Assembly (NCBI GenBank): GCA_020719895.1
Contig: DYPM01000026.1
Span: forward strand, 1-18,294
Source of the DNA: Sulfurovum sp.
GTDB lineage: Bacteria > Campylobacterota > Campylobacteria > Campylobacterales > Sulfurovaceae
Reading direction: 5' to 3'
DNA length: 18,294 nucleotides
The position numbers and the translations under genes were made by a program. This document shows positions 7,520 through 14,198 of the stretch, piece after piece. The notes beneath the pieces are model-generated. The model was given only the letters and a program-made list of their open reading frames with translations, had not been told where the DNA came from and did not search any database. Within the stretch, counting starts at the first letter, position 1, and each line of letters begins with the position of its first letter.

Positions 7520-8426
7520 AATATTTTGCCTCTCCTTGTGCGTAATAAAACTCAAAATGATACGAAGCCATATTGTGAATAAAGCCTACTTTGCAGTGAC
7601 TCTCTCCTATCTCTTTGGCTGTTACAAAAAGTTTGGCGTGTTGTGTATACTCTCCGCCATTTTGTGTCACAAACTGTTCGAGCGAAGGTGACTCAAGTTC
7701 ATTTTTCCACTCTTCAACGAGCGTTGTATCGATCTCAAAAAGATAAGAGATGAGCTTGGCAGAAGCATTCTCTATATCGATTTTGTCTCCATAGAAACTA
7801 AAATAGTCACTCCACGGTACTTTGAAAATATCTTGATCATCGGCTTGCGTTTGGTACTCCGTAAGGATACGATCAAGTTGTTGAGCTGAAATGATACCGT
7901 TTTTTTGCCTAAGCCTTCCAGATAGAGTGGTTACAATGATGTTTCTATTCTCCTCTTTGGTACCAATCTCATGTAAAAGCCTCTCTTCAAGTTGGTCGGG
8001 ATTTTGGATTGCGTACTCTTGCACTAAATACTCAAAAAGTTTTTGTACCATTTCGTACTTTGCAGTTGCATTTTGGTCATTTTCAAGAGCCAACCAATTG
8101 ATATTTACACCACTTGAGGCTGGCGTACATTGTAAAAATATCGAGCCTCTTCCATCTGGCGTAGCAAGAGGAATTGGTGTTTTATAAAGAAATGTAAGCA
8201 ACTCTTTTTGCTGTGGAATTGCAGCAAAACCTTTGGCGACTGTAGCAAAGTAGAGATTGGCTTGTAGTAGTGCAGCACTGTGATCTGCGTCTCTTTTGGC
8301 TTGAGTAAAATACTCCAAAACCATCGTTGTCAATGCAATCACAACAGTCAATACCGAAAGAGTGATAAGCAAAGCAAACCCTTTTCTCTGCACCATCATC
8401 TTCGTTCGTCGTCTCTCTTTATCCAT
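7497..8426 (-). CDS. gspK: GspK, large minor pseudopilin at the pseudopilus tip
   Basis: 309 residues. The leader ends RKG and the mature protein begins FALLITLSVL, with cleavage predicted at G16/F17. Mature position 5 is Ile (I21) rather than Glu, which is the hallmark of GspK among pseudopilins, and the length of about 300 residues is also typical. A hydrophobic helix covers about 17-42. The large soluble domain includes stretches such as EERLLHEIG and RLRQKNGIISAQQLDRILTE, similar to the helical, helix-hairpin-helix-like part of GspK. It is the first gene of the minus-strand operon, 25-32 nt downstream of a TATAAT box. Two in-frame Met codons at 8399 and 8396 are possible shorter starts; the ATG at 8426 is kept because a GAG lies about 9 nt upstream. 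Confidence 0.85.
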   Translation of the reverse strand: MDKERRRTKMMVQRKGFALLITLSVLTVVIALTTMVLEYFTQAKRDADHSAALLQANLYFATVAKGFAAIPQQKELLTFLYKTPIPLATPDGRGSIFLQCTPASSGVNINWLALENDQNATAKYEMVQKLFEYLVQEYAIQNPDQLEERLLHEIGTKEENRNIIVTTLSGRLRQKNGIISAQQLDRILTEYQTQADDQDIFKVPWSDYFSFYGDKIDIENASAKLISYLFEIDTTLVEEWKNELESPSLEQFVTQNGGEYTQHAKLFVTAKEIGESHCKVGFIHNMASYHFEFYYAQGEAKYFEFHQEK

Positions 8427-8444
8427 CCAAAAGCTCTATTTAAG

Positions 8445-8450
8445 TAAAAT
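8445..8450 (+). promoter_or_regulatory. Candidate -10 box for gspG-H-I
   Basis: TAAAAT (5 of 6 consensus positions) lies on the plus strand in the divergent gap, 45 nt before the gspG ATG. It would overlap the opposing promoter region, so the two T2SS arms may be co-regulated or compete for polymerase. An AAGGA ribosome site lies a few nt before the gspG ATG. Confidence 0.4.
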
Positions 8451-8457
8451 TTTCGCC

Positions 8458-8463
8458 ATTATA
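8458..8463 (-). promoter_or_regulatory. -10 box of the gspK-to-ligE operon promoter
   Basis: On the minus strand the sequence GATATAATGG contains a perfect TATAAT, about 31 nt before the gspK ATG. That gives a leader of roughly 25 nt. No strong -35 is seen, which is normal for Campylobacterota sigma-70 promoters. The short divergent gap (8427-8494) leaves little other room for an operon promoter. Confidence 0.6.
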
Positions 8464-8494
8464 TCTAAGCCACCTAAACAGTCAAGGAAAGCCT

Positions 8495-8923
8495 ATGTCA
8501 CATGTTAGACTAAGATCTGCATTCTCTCTTATCGAACTACTTATTGTTATTGTTATTCTTGGAGGACTCGTTGCTGTTGTTGCACCTGGATTGATGGATT
8601 CAGCGGATCAAGCCAAACGTGATACAGTCTGTCTCAAGATGAATGACATCAAAAAAAGATTTGATATGTTCAAGCTCGATAATGGTGTTTATCCTGATAC
8701 CGAAGAGGGATTTAATGCACTTTTGAGCAATCCTGACGCAGAAAAATATCCAAACTATCGTGCCACGCCATATCTCAAGGATATGCCAAAAGACTCATGG
8801 AAAACTCCTTTTGTCTATATCAACAATGGAGATAATATTGAGATTATCAGTTTTGCTTCAGACAGAAAAGAGGGCGGAGATGGCTCGGGTGAAGATATTC
8901 TTTTTAGTGGATGTAATAAATAA
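8495..8923 (+). CDS. gspG: GspG, major pseudopilin
   Basis: 142 residues, the usual size for the main subunit of the T2SS pseudopilus. Seen: a short leader, then FSLIELLIVIVILGGLVAVV with predicted cleavage A9/F10 and Glu14 at mature position 5. A long N-terminal helix runs to about residue 60. The globular part has the GspG pattern NGVYPDTEEGFNALL at 63-77 and KDSWKTPFVY near 99-108. The C-terminal loop, SDRKEGGDGSGEDI, has acidic residues D123, D129 and D134 placed like the calcium-binding site of GspG proteins. A cysteine pair, C46 and C140, is present. Position -1 of the leader is Ala. It is first in the plus-strand pseudopilin group, divergent from gspK, with an AAGGA ribosome site just upstream. 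Confidence 0.93.
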   Translation: MSHVRLRSAFSLIELLIVIVILGGLVAVVAPGLMDSADQAKRDTVCLKMNDIKKRFDMFKLDNGVYPDTEEGFNALLSNPDAEKYPNYRATPYLKDMPKDSWKTPFVYINNGDNIEIISFASDRKEGGDGSGEDILFSGCNK

Positions 8924-8928
8924 CTCCT

Positions 8929-9477
8929 ATGCAAATCTCAAAGCGGTTTGATTTACGTCGCGGATTTTCGCTGATTGAACTGCTTATTGTTATCTTTTTG
9001 ATCTCTTTGATTTACTTTTTGGGATTTCAAGGAGTCGAATTTGACAAACCTAAGCCCAAAGCTCTTACGCCTCTTAATCTCAAATCTACACTTCTTCAAA
9101 ATCCCAAGTTTCAAGGCAAAGGTACTTTTATGTGCATAAACGAGTGCCAAAAATGCTACTGGAGAAGTGATATTCAAGCTCCTTTTGAGCCTTATGAAAG
9201 TCCGATTGCTTTGTTGCCACTCGAGGTCTATACGCTTGATGAAGAGAATGCTTTGCGAAAAATCGAATATGAACGTTATCAAGATCAAAAAGTGTGTCTT
9301 TTGATTAACTTTTATGCCAACGGTAGCTCTACACCATTGATTCTTGAGGATGAAAAAGGAAGTTATTTTTTGCCTGCTTTTTTTGAAGAACCTATGCGAT
9401 TTGACTCTTCTGATGATGCAAAAGAGTATTGGGTTAAAAAAAGCAATTTGGTTTCACATGAAGGAGATTTTTATTGA
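8929..9477 (+). CDS. Minor pseudopilin, GspH-like
   Basis: 182 residues. The leader MQISKRFDLRRG is followed by FSLIELLIVIF, with cleavage predicted at G12/F13 and Glu17 at mature position 5. The hydrophobic helix ends near residue 34. The soluble domain shows no signature I can assign firmly; it is placed as GspH because it lies between gspG and the gspI-like gene, as in most T2SS operons. An unusual feature is a cysteine cluster C69, C73 and C76 (CINECQKC), with a fourth cysteine at C123. The ATG follows the gspG stop by 5 nt with no clear ribosome site, so coupling to gspG translation is likely. Pseudopilin class is certain; the letter is inferred. Confidence 0.75.
   Translation: MQISKRFDLRRGFSLIELLIVIFLISLIYFLGFQGVEFDKPKPKALTPLNLKSTLLQNPKFQGKGTFMCINECQKCYWRSDIQAPFEPYESPIALLPLEVYTLDEENALRKIEYERYQDQKVCLLINFYANGSSTPLILEDEKGSYFLPAFFEEPMRFDSSDDAKEYWVKKSNLVSHEGDFY
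9461..9466 (+). promoter_or_regulatory. Shine-Dalgarno that sets a TTG start for gspI
   Basis: AAGGAG lies 7 nt before the TTG at 9474, ideal spacing. The first in-frame ATG (9492) has no such site. The TTG overlaps the gspH-like TGA stop as TTGA. Confidence 0.75.
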
Positions 9478-9920
9478 AAACGACACACGTTATGAGATCT
9501 GCTTTTAGTATTCTTGAGGTGCTTATTTCAGTGGTGATTATCTCCACTTCTATTATATATATTCTCAAAATACATGGTAGCAATCACGAACAGGTTGTTT
9601 ATATCACTGAGCGCAACAAACATACACTTGAGGATTCTCTTTTTTTGGGAGAAAATACATTGCGTTATCACAAAGACGAAAAAGATGCTTACGAGTTGCT
9701 TCGCACCACGTTTCGTATTGAAGAGGACAAAACGCGAGAGTTGCTCAAAAACATCAAAAGAGAAATCTATATCCCAGAAGTAGAGACAGTAGAGCAACCA
9801 GACGAAGATTCCCAAGAGATGTCACAAACCAATATGCAAGCACCGCCTGCTGTTTTTCAAGAACTCAAACTCAAAGGCGAATACTCCTCTATCTATTGGA
9901 TTGTAAGAATCGGAGAGTGA
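9474..9920 (+). CDS. Minor pseudopilin, GspI-like
   Basis: 148 residues from a TTG start. The prepilin leader ends RSA and the mature part begins FSILEVLISVVI; predicted cleavage A10/F11 puts Glu15 at mature position 5. The membrane helix ends near residue 33. After it come a helical, charged stretch (KHTLEDSLFLGENTLRYHKD) and an acidic, Gln/Pro-rich loop at about 108-127, then a final strand GEYSSIYWIVRIGE. Size, the leader form LEVLIS and position after the gspH-like gene suggest GspI, the minor pseudopilin that nucleates the tip with J and K. The start is set by the strong ribosome site described separately. The letter is inferred; the pseudopilin class is clear. Confidence 0.72.
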   Translation: MKTTHVMRSAFSILEVLISVVIISTSIIYILKIHGSNHEQVVYITERNKHTLEDSLFLGENTLRYHKDEKDAYELLRTTFRIEEDKTRELLKNIKREIYIPEVETVEQPDEDSQEMSQTNMQAPPAVFQELKLKGEYSSIYWIVRIGE

Positions 9921-10002
9921 TTGAACTCTTTGGTTTTTAGAGATCTAAATTGAGCCATTTGAAGTGTTGTGAAGTCTAAAGAACTACCAAAAATAATACC
10001 GC

Positions 10003-10008
10003 TATAAT
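10003..10008 (+). promoter_or_regulatory. -10 box of the gspF-OMP-RDD operon
   Basis: GCTATAATATC in the 123-nt gap after gspI holds a perfect TATAAT, 41 nt before the gspF ATG. An AAGGAG ribosome site at 10027-10032 lies between. This suggests that gspF and the two genes after it are expressed from their own promoter and not only by read-through from gspG-H-I. Confidence 0.6.
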
Positions 10009-10043
10009 ATCGCCTCTAAAAAGAGTAAGGAGTGCAATCGTAG

Positions 10044-11267
10044 ATGCTTTTTAAATACAAAGGGGTTCACAAAACAGGTAAACGTCTCAAAGGCACAGTT
10101 GATGCAAATAGCATCGAAGAGGCTGGGCAGAAGTTACGATTACAAGGAGTCTACTATGAATCTCTTGTGCCGTCATCTACAAGCTCACTCTCCTTTGAGG
10201 CTCTTTCAAAGCGTCAAATGTCAGGAACGATGCTTGCTCTTTTCTCCAAAGAACTCTCCAGTTATCTCAATTCAGGAATGACGATTCTTACTGCAATCAA
10301 GTTGCTTGAAAACCAACATCAAGGGGAGAAGCAGTACGTCTCTTTCCTTAACTCTATCAAAACGATGATTGATGAAGGCAAATCGCTCTATAACGCACTT
10401 AATTCCCAAAAGGTCTACAAACTTCCTGAGTTTTATCTTCAAAGTCTTAATGTCGCAGGGCAAAGTGGGAAGATGGTCGAGGTGCTTACCAATATGTCAA
10501 ACTTCTTTATGGCACAAACCAAAGTGCAAAAACAAGTCAAAAGTGCGATGACCTATCCTGCGATTATTTTTACTGTGGCAGTGGGAATGACTGCATTTTT
10601 GATCGCGTTTGTAGTGCCAAAAATCACCGAAATTTTTTCTGATACAGGTCAGGCTTTGCCTCCGATTACGCAGTTTGTGCTTGATTTGAGTGATTTTTTG
10701 ACTGCTCACTACAGTGCGATGATTGTTGGTGTATTGCTTTTGGTTGTGATTTTCAAAGTGATGTATGCCAAAATGGTCACTTTTCACCGTTGGTTTGATG
10801 CGATATTGTTGCGTATACCGGTATTGGGTGGATTGATTCAAAATCATGAGTTGGGACGCTTTTCTTATATTCTCTCATTAATGCTCGCTTCGGGTGTCGC
10901 TTATGCCAAATCCGTAGAGCTTGCGAAGGCGACTTTTGGTAATTATGGTTTTAAAGCACTTTTTGATGCTGCTAACACAAAAGTGCAAGAGGGAAACAAG
11001 CTTTCCAACTCACTCCAAATGAGCAAAGGAGCGAAACTCAAACGTAATTTTTTGCAGTCGCTTGCATTGGGTGAGGAGACGAGTGAAGTCTCAAGTATCT
11101 TAGACAATCTCTCAAAGCTTTATGCTGAGGAGAATGAAGAGAAACTCAAACTGCTGTTGAGCTTGATAGAACCTTTTATGATGCTCTTTATTGGTGCAGT
11201 GGTCGGCGTGATTGTCGCGGCGATGCTTTTACCTATCTTTACTATGACACAAGGAATACACTCATGA
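10044..11267 (+). CDS. gspF: GspF, T2SS inner-membrane platform protein
   Basis: 407 residues, the standard size. GspF is the polytopic core of the inner-membrane platform around which the pseudopilus is assembled. Seen: an N-terminal cytoplasmic segment (MLFKYKGVHKTGKRLKGTVDA), then two homologous T2SSF domains at about 66-188 and 268-395. Membrane helices lie at about 170-192, 223-240 and 374-397. Typical stretches are SYLNSGMTILTAIKLLE in the first domain and LASGVAYAKSVELAK in the second, plus the final LLPIFTMTQGI. The gene is separated from gspE, with which it is often adjacent in other bacteria, and it sits at the head of a three-gene unit whose next start overlaps its stop (ATGA). Confidence 0.95.
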   Translation: MLFKYKGVHKTGKRLKGTVDANSIEEAGQKLRLQGVYYESLVPSSTSSLSFEALSKRQMSGTMLALFSKELSSYLNSGMTILTAIKLLENQHQGEKQYVSFLNSIKTMIDEGKSLYNALNSQKVYKLPEFYLQSLNVAGQSGKMVEVLTNMSNFFMAQTKVQKQVKSAMTYPAIIFTVAVGMTAFLIAFVVPKITEIFSDTGQALPPITQFVLDLSDFLTAHYSAMIVGVLLLVVIFKVMYAKMVTFHRWFDAILLRIPVLGGLIQNHELGRFSYILSLMLASGVAYAKSVELAKATFGNYGFKALFDAANTKVQEGNKLSNSLQMSKGAKLKRNFLQSLALGEETSEVSSILDNLSKLYAEENEEKLKLLLSLIEPFMMLFIGAVVGVIVAAMLLPIFTMTQGIHS

Positions 11268-11917
11268 AAAAACTCTCTGTTGCACTCTTTTCACTTTTGG
11301 CTTTTGGTTCAGTCGCAAATGCAGATCTTCTTGGCGGAGAACTTAATTTGGGACTTTTTGGCTATACGCCAAGCGGTACAGTTAGTTCATCGTCAGGTCG
11401 AGAAAGCAGTCAAAATATAGAAGAAAATGAAGATGCCAATCTTATCGCCAAACTCTATATCGAACAACCCGTGCCAATGATTCCTAATCTCAAACTCGGA
11501 TACACCAATCTCACTCACGACACTTCGTATGAACTTGATATGACGGATGTGACACTCTACTATCAGTTGATTGATACTGTCGCTGATGTTGATTTTGGAA
11601 TTACTGCTCGTAATCTCTCTGGTAAAATTTATAGTGCGGAAAATATAGACAAATGGAAACCGATGCTTTATGGAAAAGCAGGCATAGGATTACCAATGAG
11701 CGGTCTTGGAATGCAGTTTGAACTGGGCTATAATATTTCTGATGATAATGATGTGATTTATGATATGGAGTTTGGTGTGCGATATACATTTGCTATGGGA
11801 ATGGGTGCTGAGGTTGGATACCGTTCGTTCCATCTTGAGACTGATGATTTGAAAGAAAATTTCAAAACAAATCTTGACTTTCAAGGGTTATTTGCAAACT
11901 TTGTATTGGATTTTTAA
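11264..11917 (+). CDS. Small outer-membrane beta-barrel protein (TIGR04219-like)
   Basis: 217 residues. Seen: a signal peptide MKKLSVALFSLLAFGSVANA with cleavage before D21. The mature protein has alternating polar/aromatic strands (LNLGLFGYTPSG, PNLKLGYTNLTHD, VTLYYQLIDTVADVDFGITARN, MQFELGYNIS, GVRYTFAMGMGAEVGYRSF) and a terminal Phe, the usual ending of outer-membrane barrels. The pattern resembles the TIGR04219 outer-membrane barrel family common in Campylobacterota; function unknown. It has an AAGGA ribosome site and its ATG overlaps the gspF stop by 4 nt, so it is coupled to gspF. Whether it is a T2SS substrate, an assembly helper or just a neighbour cannot be told from sequence. Confidence 0.75.
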   Translation: MKKLSVALFSLLAFGSVANADLLGGELNLGLFGYTPSGTVSSSSGRESSQNIEENEDANLIAKLYIEQPVPMIPNLKLGYTNLTHDTSYELDMTDVTLYYQLIDTVADVDFGITARNLSGKIYSAENIDKWKPMLYGKAGIGLPMSGLGMQFELGYNISDDNDVIYDMEFGVRYTFAMGMGAEVGYRSFHLETDDLKENFKTNLDFQGLFANFVLDF

Positions 11918-12408
11918 TGTCTAAACCGCGGTTTAGAAAACTCAAACAAAAACAAAGAGACTCTCAAGCAGAGTCTCCTCTTTCTTCTTTACGTTACCCT
12001 TACGCTTTTGCTTCGCTTCGATTTAAAGCAGTTTTGACTGATAGTTTTATGCTTTTGATGCCGATTATGTATGTAGTTTTTTATCTTGTGATGGGCGGAA
12101 GAGCAGGTTTTGCAGACAATATGTTAATGGGATGGATTGATATTGTTGTGCCACTTGTAGTAGTGCAGACTCTTTTTTTGGCACGCTTTGGACAGACTCC
12201 TGGATATCGTGCGTATGGATTGATGTTGATTGATGAAAAGAGTGGAGAGAAGCCTTCGATTGGCAAGATTGCGATACGAAATCTTCTTTCTGTTTTTTCT
12301 TTGTTTCTTTTTATTGGATGGATAATGCTCTTTTTTAGAAAAGATAAAAAAACCTTACATGATCTTCTGACACGTACCGCAGTCATTTCAAAATCCACTT
12401 CCTTATGA
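11917..12408 (+). CDS. RDD-family membrane protein
   Basis: 163 residues. A basic, Gln-rich cytoplasmic start (to about 28) leads to an RDD domain with three or so membrane helices at about 38-60, 70-90 and 120-140. The domain shows the first-helix Arg/Asp pair (R35 and D42 in LRFKAVLTDSF), the conserved GQTPGYRAYGLMLID at 92-106, and the closing KKTLHDLLTRTAVI at 144-157. RDD proteins are small membrane proteins of mostly unknown function; some have been linked to ion transport. The ATG shares a base with the stop of the outer-membrane protein (TAATG), making a coupled gspF-OMP-RDD set. Its task here is unknown. Confidence 0.82.
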   Translation: MSKPRFRKLKQKQRDSQAESPLSSLRYPYAFASLRFKAVLTDSFMLLMPIMYVVFYLVMGGRAGFADNMLMGWIDIVVPLVVVQTLFLARFGQTPGYRAYGLMLIDEKSGEKPSIGKIAIRNLLSVFSLFLFIGWIMLFFRKDKKTLHDLLTRTAVISKSTSL

Positions 12409-12430
12409 TTTTTTATTTTAATAATGCTCA

Positions 12431-12452
12431 AATTTTGAGCAAGCTCAAAATT
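12431..12452 (+). repeat. Inverted repeat in the gap after the RDD gene
   Basis: AATTTTGAGC-AA-GCTCAAAATT is a perfect 10-nt inverted repeat, able to form a hairpin with loop CAAG. A further GCTCAAA copy lies just upstream (12426-12432), so alternative pairings exist. No T-run follows on either strand, so it is a weak terminator candidate for the gspF unit. The rest of the 12409-12487 gap has a 9-nt direct repeat AGCAAGCTC (12438 and 12461) and nothing else I recognise. Confidence 0.5.
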
Positions 12453-12487
12453 AGGTCGAAAGCAAGCTCTTGTCACTGGTCACTCTT

Positions 12488-13636
12488 ATGAAACCTCTAT
12501 TGAATCAAAAACTCCAATTCTCTTTTGCTTTTTTGGCAAGTCTTTATTATTTTTTTTATTTTGCTGGAGTGGGTGTTTATGTGATTTTTATGCCCAAAGT
12601 TCTTATAGACATAGGCTACAGTGCTGTTGAAGTAGGAGTAATCTATGCGGCTGCACCTTTCGTGCGGTTTTTGCTTCCGTTTGTGTTTCAGCATCTTGTT
12701 GTGCTTACATCACGTATCTATTTTGTGTCTCTTCTGTTTACGACTCTTTTGACGTTTTTATTGTTTTTGACTTCGGATCATTTTTGGAGTTATTTGATTG
12801 CCAATCTTCTTTTTGGTGCGGCGATGGGAGTTTCTCTTCCTTACGTAGAGACGATCGCTCTCTCCACGCTCTCAAGAAGCCATTATGGCAAAGTGCGTCT
12901 TTGGGGATCTCTTGGATTTGTTGCGATTGCATTATGGCTTGGAAGTGTGTTGGATGTGCCGATGGAAGCATTTTATTATTTGAGTGGTCTTGCTTTTGTG
13001 ACGTTTGTGTTTGGTGCGATGTTGGTGCGGTTTGATACTATCGCACACGAGACAACCGCCTCTAATCGGAGCTTTTCATTACGTCTTTATTGGGCGTTTT
13101 GGCTCTCTTTGTTTTTGATGCAGGTGGGATTTGGAGGGTTTTATAATTTCTTTACAATTTATGAAACAGCACAAGGCGTATCGCTTGAGGTGATAGGATG
13201 GATGTGGAGTTTTGGAGTGATTTGTGAAGTAGCGATGCTCTATTTTCAAGGACCACTTTTAGAGCGTAATCTCTTGACGATCTTACAGTTTGCGACACTC
13301 ATCACAGCAGTGCGATGGTTTTTGCTTTATCTTTTTCCAGACTCCATAGCTATGACTTTTGTTTCACAATCTCTCCATGCGATTGGTTTTGCACTCTATC
13401 ACACTGCGACAATTAGCTATATCTTTTTGCTTTATACTCAAAAAAAACTCGCACAGCAGTTTTATTTGGGTGTCGCATTTGGTTTGGGCGGTTCGGTGGG
13501 AGCGATAGTCGCAGGTCAGGTTTATGGCGAGTCACTTTTTTTGGCTGAAGCAATAGTGACGCTTTTTGCAGGAGCTGCACTTTTTTTACACCAAAAACGT
13601 AAAGCGTGGATGTCACAAGATGCCCAGCAAATATGA
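12488..13636 (+). CDS. MFS transporter, HcaT/MFS_1-like group
   Basis: 382 residues, nearly all in about 12 hydrophobic helices, so an inner-membrane secondary transporter. Features of the MFS_1-like (HcaT, nucleoside-symporter-related) group are YGKVRLWGSLGF at 133-144 on the loop between helices 4 and 5, and QSLHAIGFALYH at 294-305 in the second half. The start FAFLASLYYFFYFAGVGVYVIFMP is also typical of helix 1. Substrate cannot be read from sequence; HcaT itself moves phenylpropionate-type acids, but that should not be carried over. The frame is open to a TTG at 12470; I use the ATG at 12488, although neither has a strong ribosome site. Its 3' end overlaps mobA by 17 nt, so the two genes are probably co-transcribed. 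Confidence 0.85.
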   Translation: MKPLLNQKLQFSFAFLASLYYFFYFAGVGVYVIFMPKVLIDIGYSAVEVGVIYAAAPFVRFLLPFVFQHLVVLTSRIYFVSLLFTTLLTFLLFLTSDHFWSYLIANLLFGAAMGVSLPYVETIALSTLSRSHYGKVRLWGSLGFVAIALWLGSVLDVPMEAFYYLSGLAFVTFVFGAMLVRFDTIAHETTASNRSFSLRLYWAFWLSLFLMQVGFGGFYNFFTIYETAQGVSLEVIGWMWSFGVICEVAMLYFQGPLLERNLLTILQFATLITAVRWFLLYLFPDSIAMTFVSQSLHAIGFALYHTATISYIFLLYTQKKLAQQFYLGVAFGLGGSVGAIVAGQVYGESLFLAEAIVTLFAGAALFLHQKRKAWMSQDAQQI

Positions 13637-14198
13637 TTTTCCTGCTGTGATTCTTGCTGGCGGAAAGAGTCAAAGAATGGGAGAGGATAAAGCATTACTT
13701 CCATTTGGAGGCGAAAAGAGTATGGCTCTTTATCAGTATCACAAACTTACCAAACTATTTTCGCAAGTCTATCTCTCTTCTAAAAGTGCAAAGTTTGGGT
13801 TTGATGCACCGATTATTTATGATCTCTATCCGCAAAGCTCTCCGTTGGTTGCGTTGTTGAGTATTTTTGGGACGCTTATGTGTAAAAAAGTATTTATATT
13901 GAGTGTGGATACACCACTCGTGAATGAATCACAGATAGTTCATATCATCGATGCTTATGGCAAAAATGATGTAGCAGTAATCGCACAAACGAGTGATGGA
14001 ATTCATCCTCTTTGTGGTCTCTATACTTTTGAGGCGATGCCAAAAGCGACACAGCTTTACACTCAAAATAATCACAAACTTAAAACGCTTTTGGACAATA
14101 TACAAACACGCAAAGTCTATTTTGATGAGAGTGAATATTTTGTCAATCTCAACTATATGAGTGAGTATCTCAATTACAAAAAGCTACTAACTTCCTAA
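13620..14198 (+). CDS. mobA: Molybdenum cofactor guanylyltransferase MobA
   Basis: 192 residues. MobA transfers GMP from GTP to molybdopterin to make the guanine dinucleotide form used by enzymes such as periplasmic nitrate reductase and formate dehydrogenase. Seen: the nucleotide-binding signature LAGGKSQRMGEDK at 12-24, a magnesium-site motif SVDTPLV at 95-101 (D97), HPLCGLY at 129-135, and the late NLN segment near 176-178. The overall length matches MobA. The frame extends back to 13566 inside the MFS gene, but the ATG at 13620 puts the signature at its normal distance from the N-terminus. The 3' end runs 12 nt into tpiA on the other strand. No other molybdenum-cofactor gene is in the window. 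Confidence 0.9.
   Translation: MPSKYDFPAVILAGGKSQRMGEDKALLPFGGEKSMALYQYHKLTKLFSQVYLSSKSAKFGFDAPIIYDLYPQSSPLVALLSIFGTLMCKKVFILSVDTPLVNESQIVHIIDAYGKNDVAVIAQTSDGIHPLCGLYTFEAMPKATQLYTQNNHKLKTLLDNIQTRKVYFDESEYFVNLNYMSEYLNYKKLLTS

Noticed and set aside
1365..11267. Reading the locus as a type IV pilus or pure competence system
   Set aside because: GspC with its PDZ domain, GspL/M-type platform proteins and a GspK lacking Glu5 point to T2SS; no PilT, PilM-N-O-P set or ComEA is present. A DNA-related role is kept only as a hypothesis.
12081..12476. Minus-strand open frame of 131 codons opposite the RDD gene
   Set aside because: The opposite strand carries clear RDD motifs and overlaps its upstream gene as TAATG; the minus frame has no family pattern.
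13566..13619. Longer mobA start inside the MFS gene
   Set aside because: The extra 18 residues are unlike MobA N-termini and derive from a frame inside the last MFS helix; the ATG at 13620 puts the LAGG motif at its usual place.
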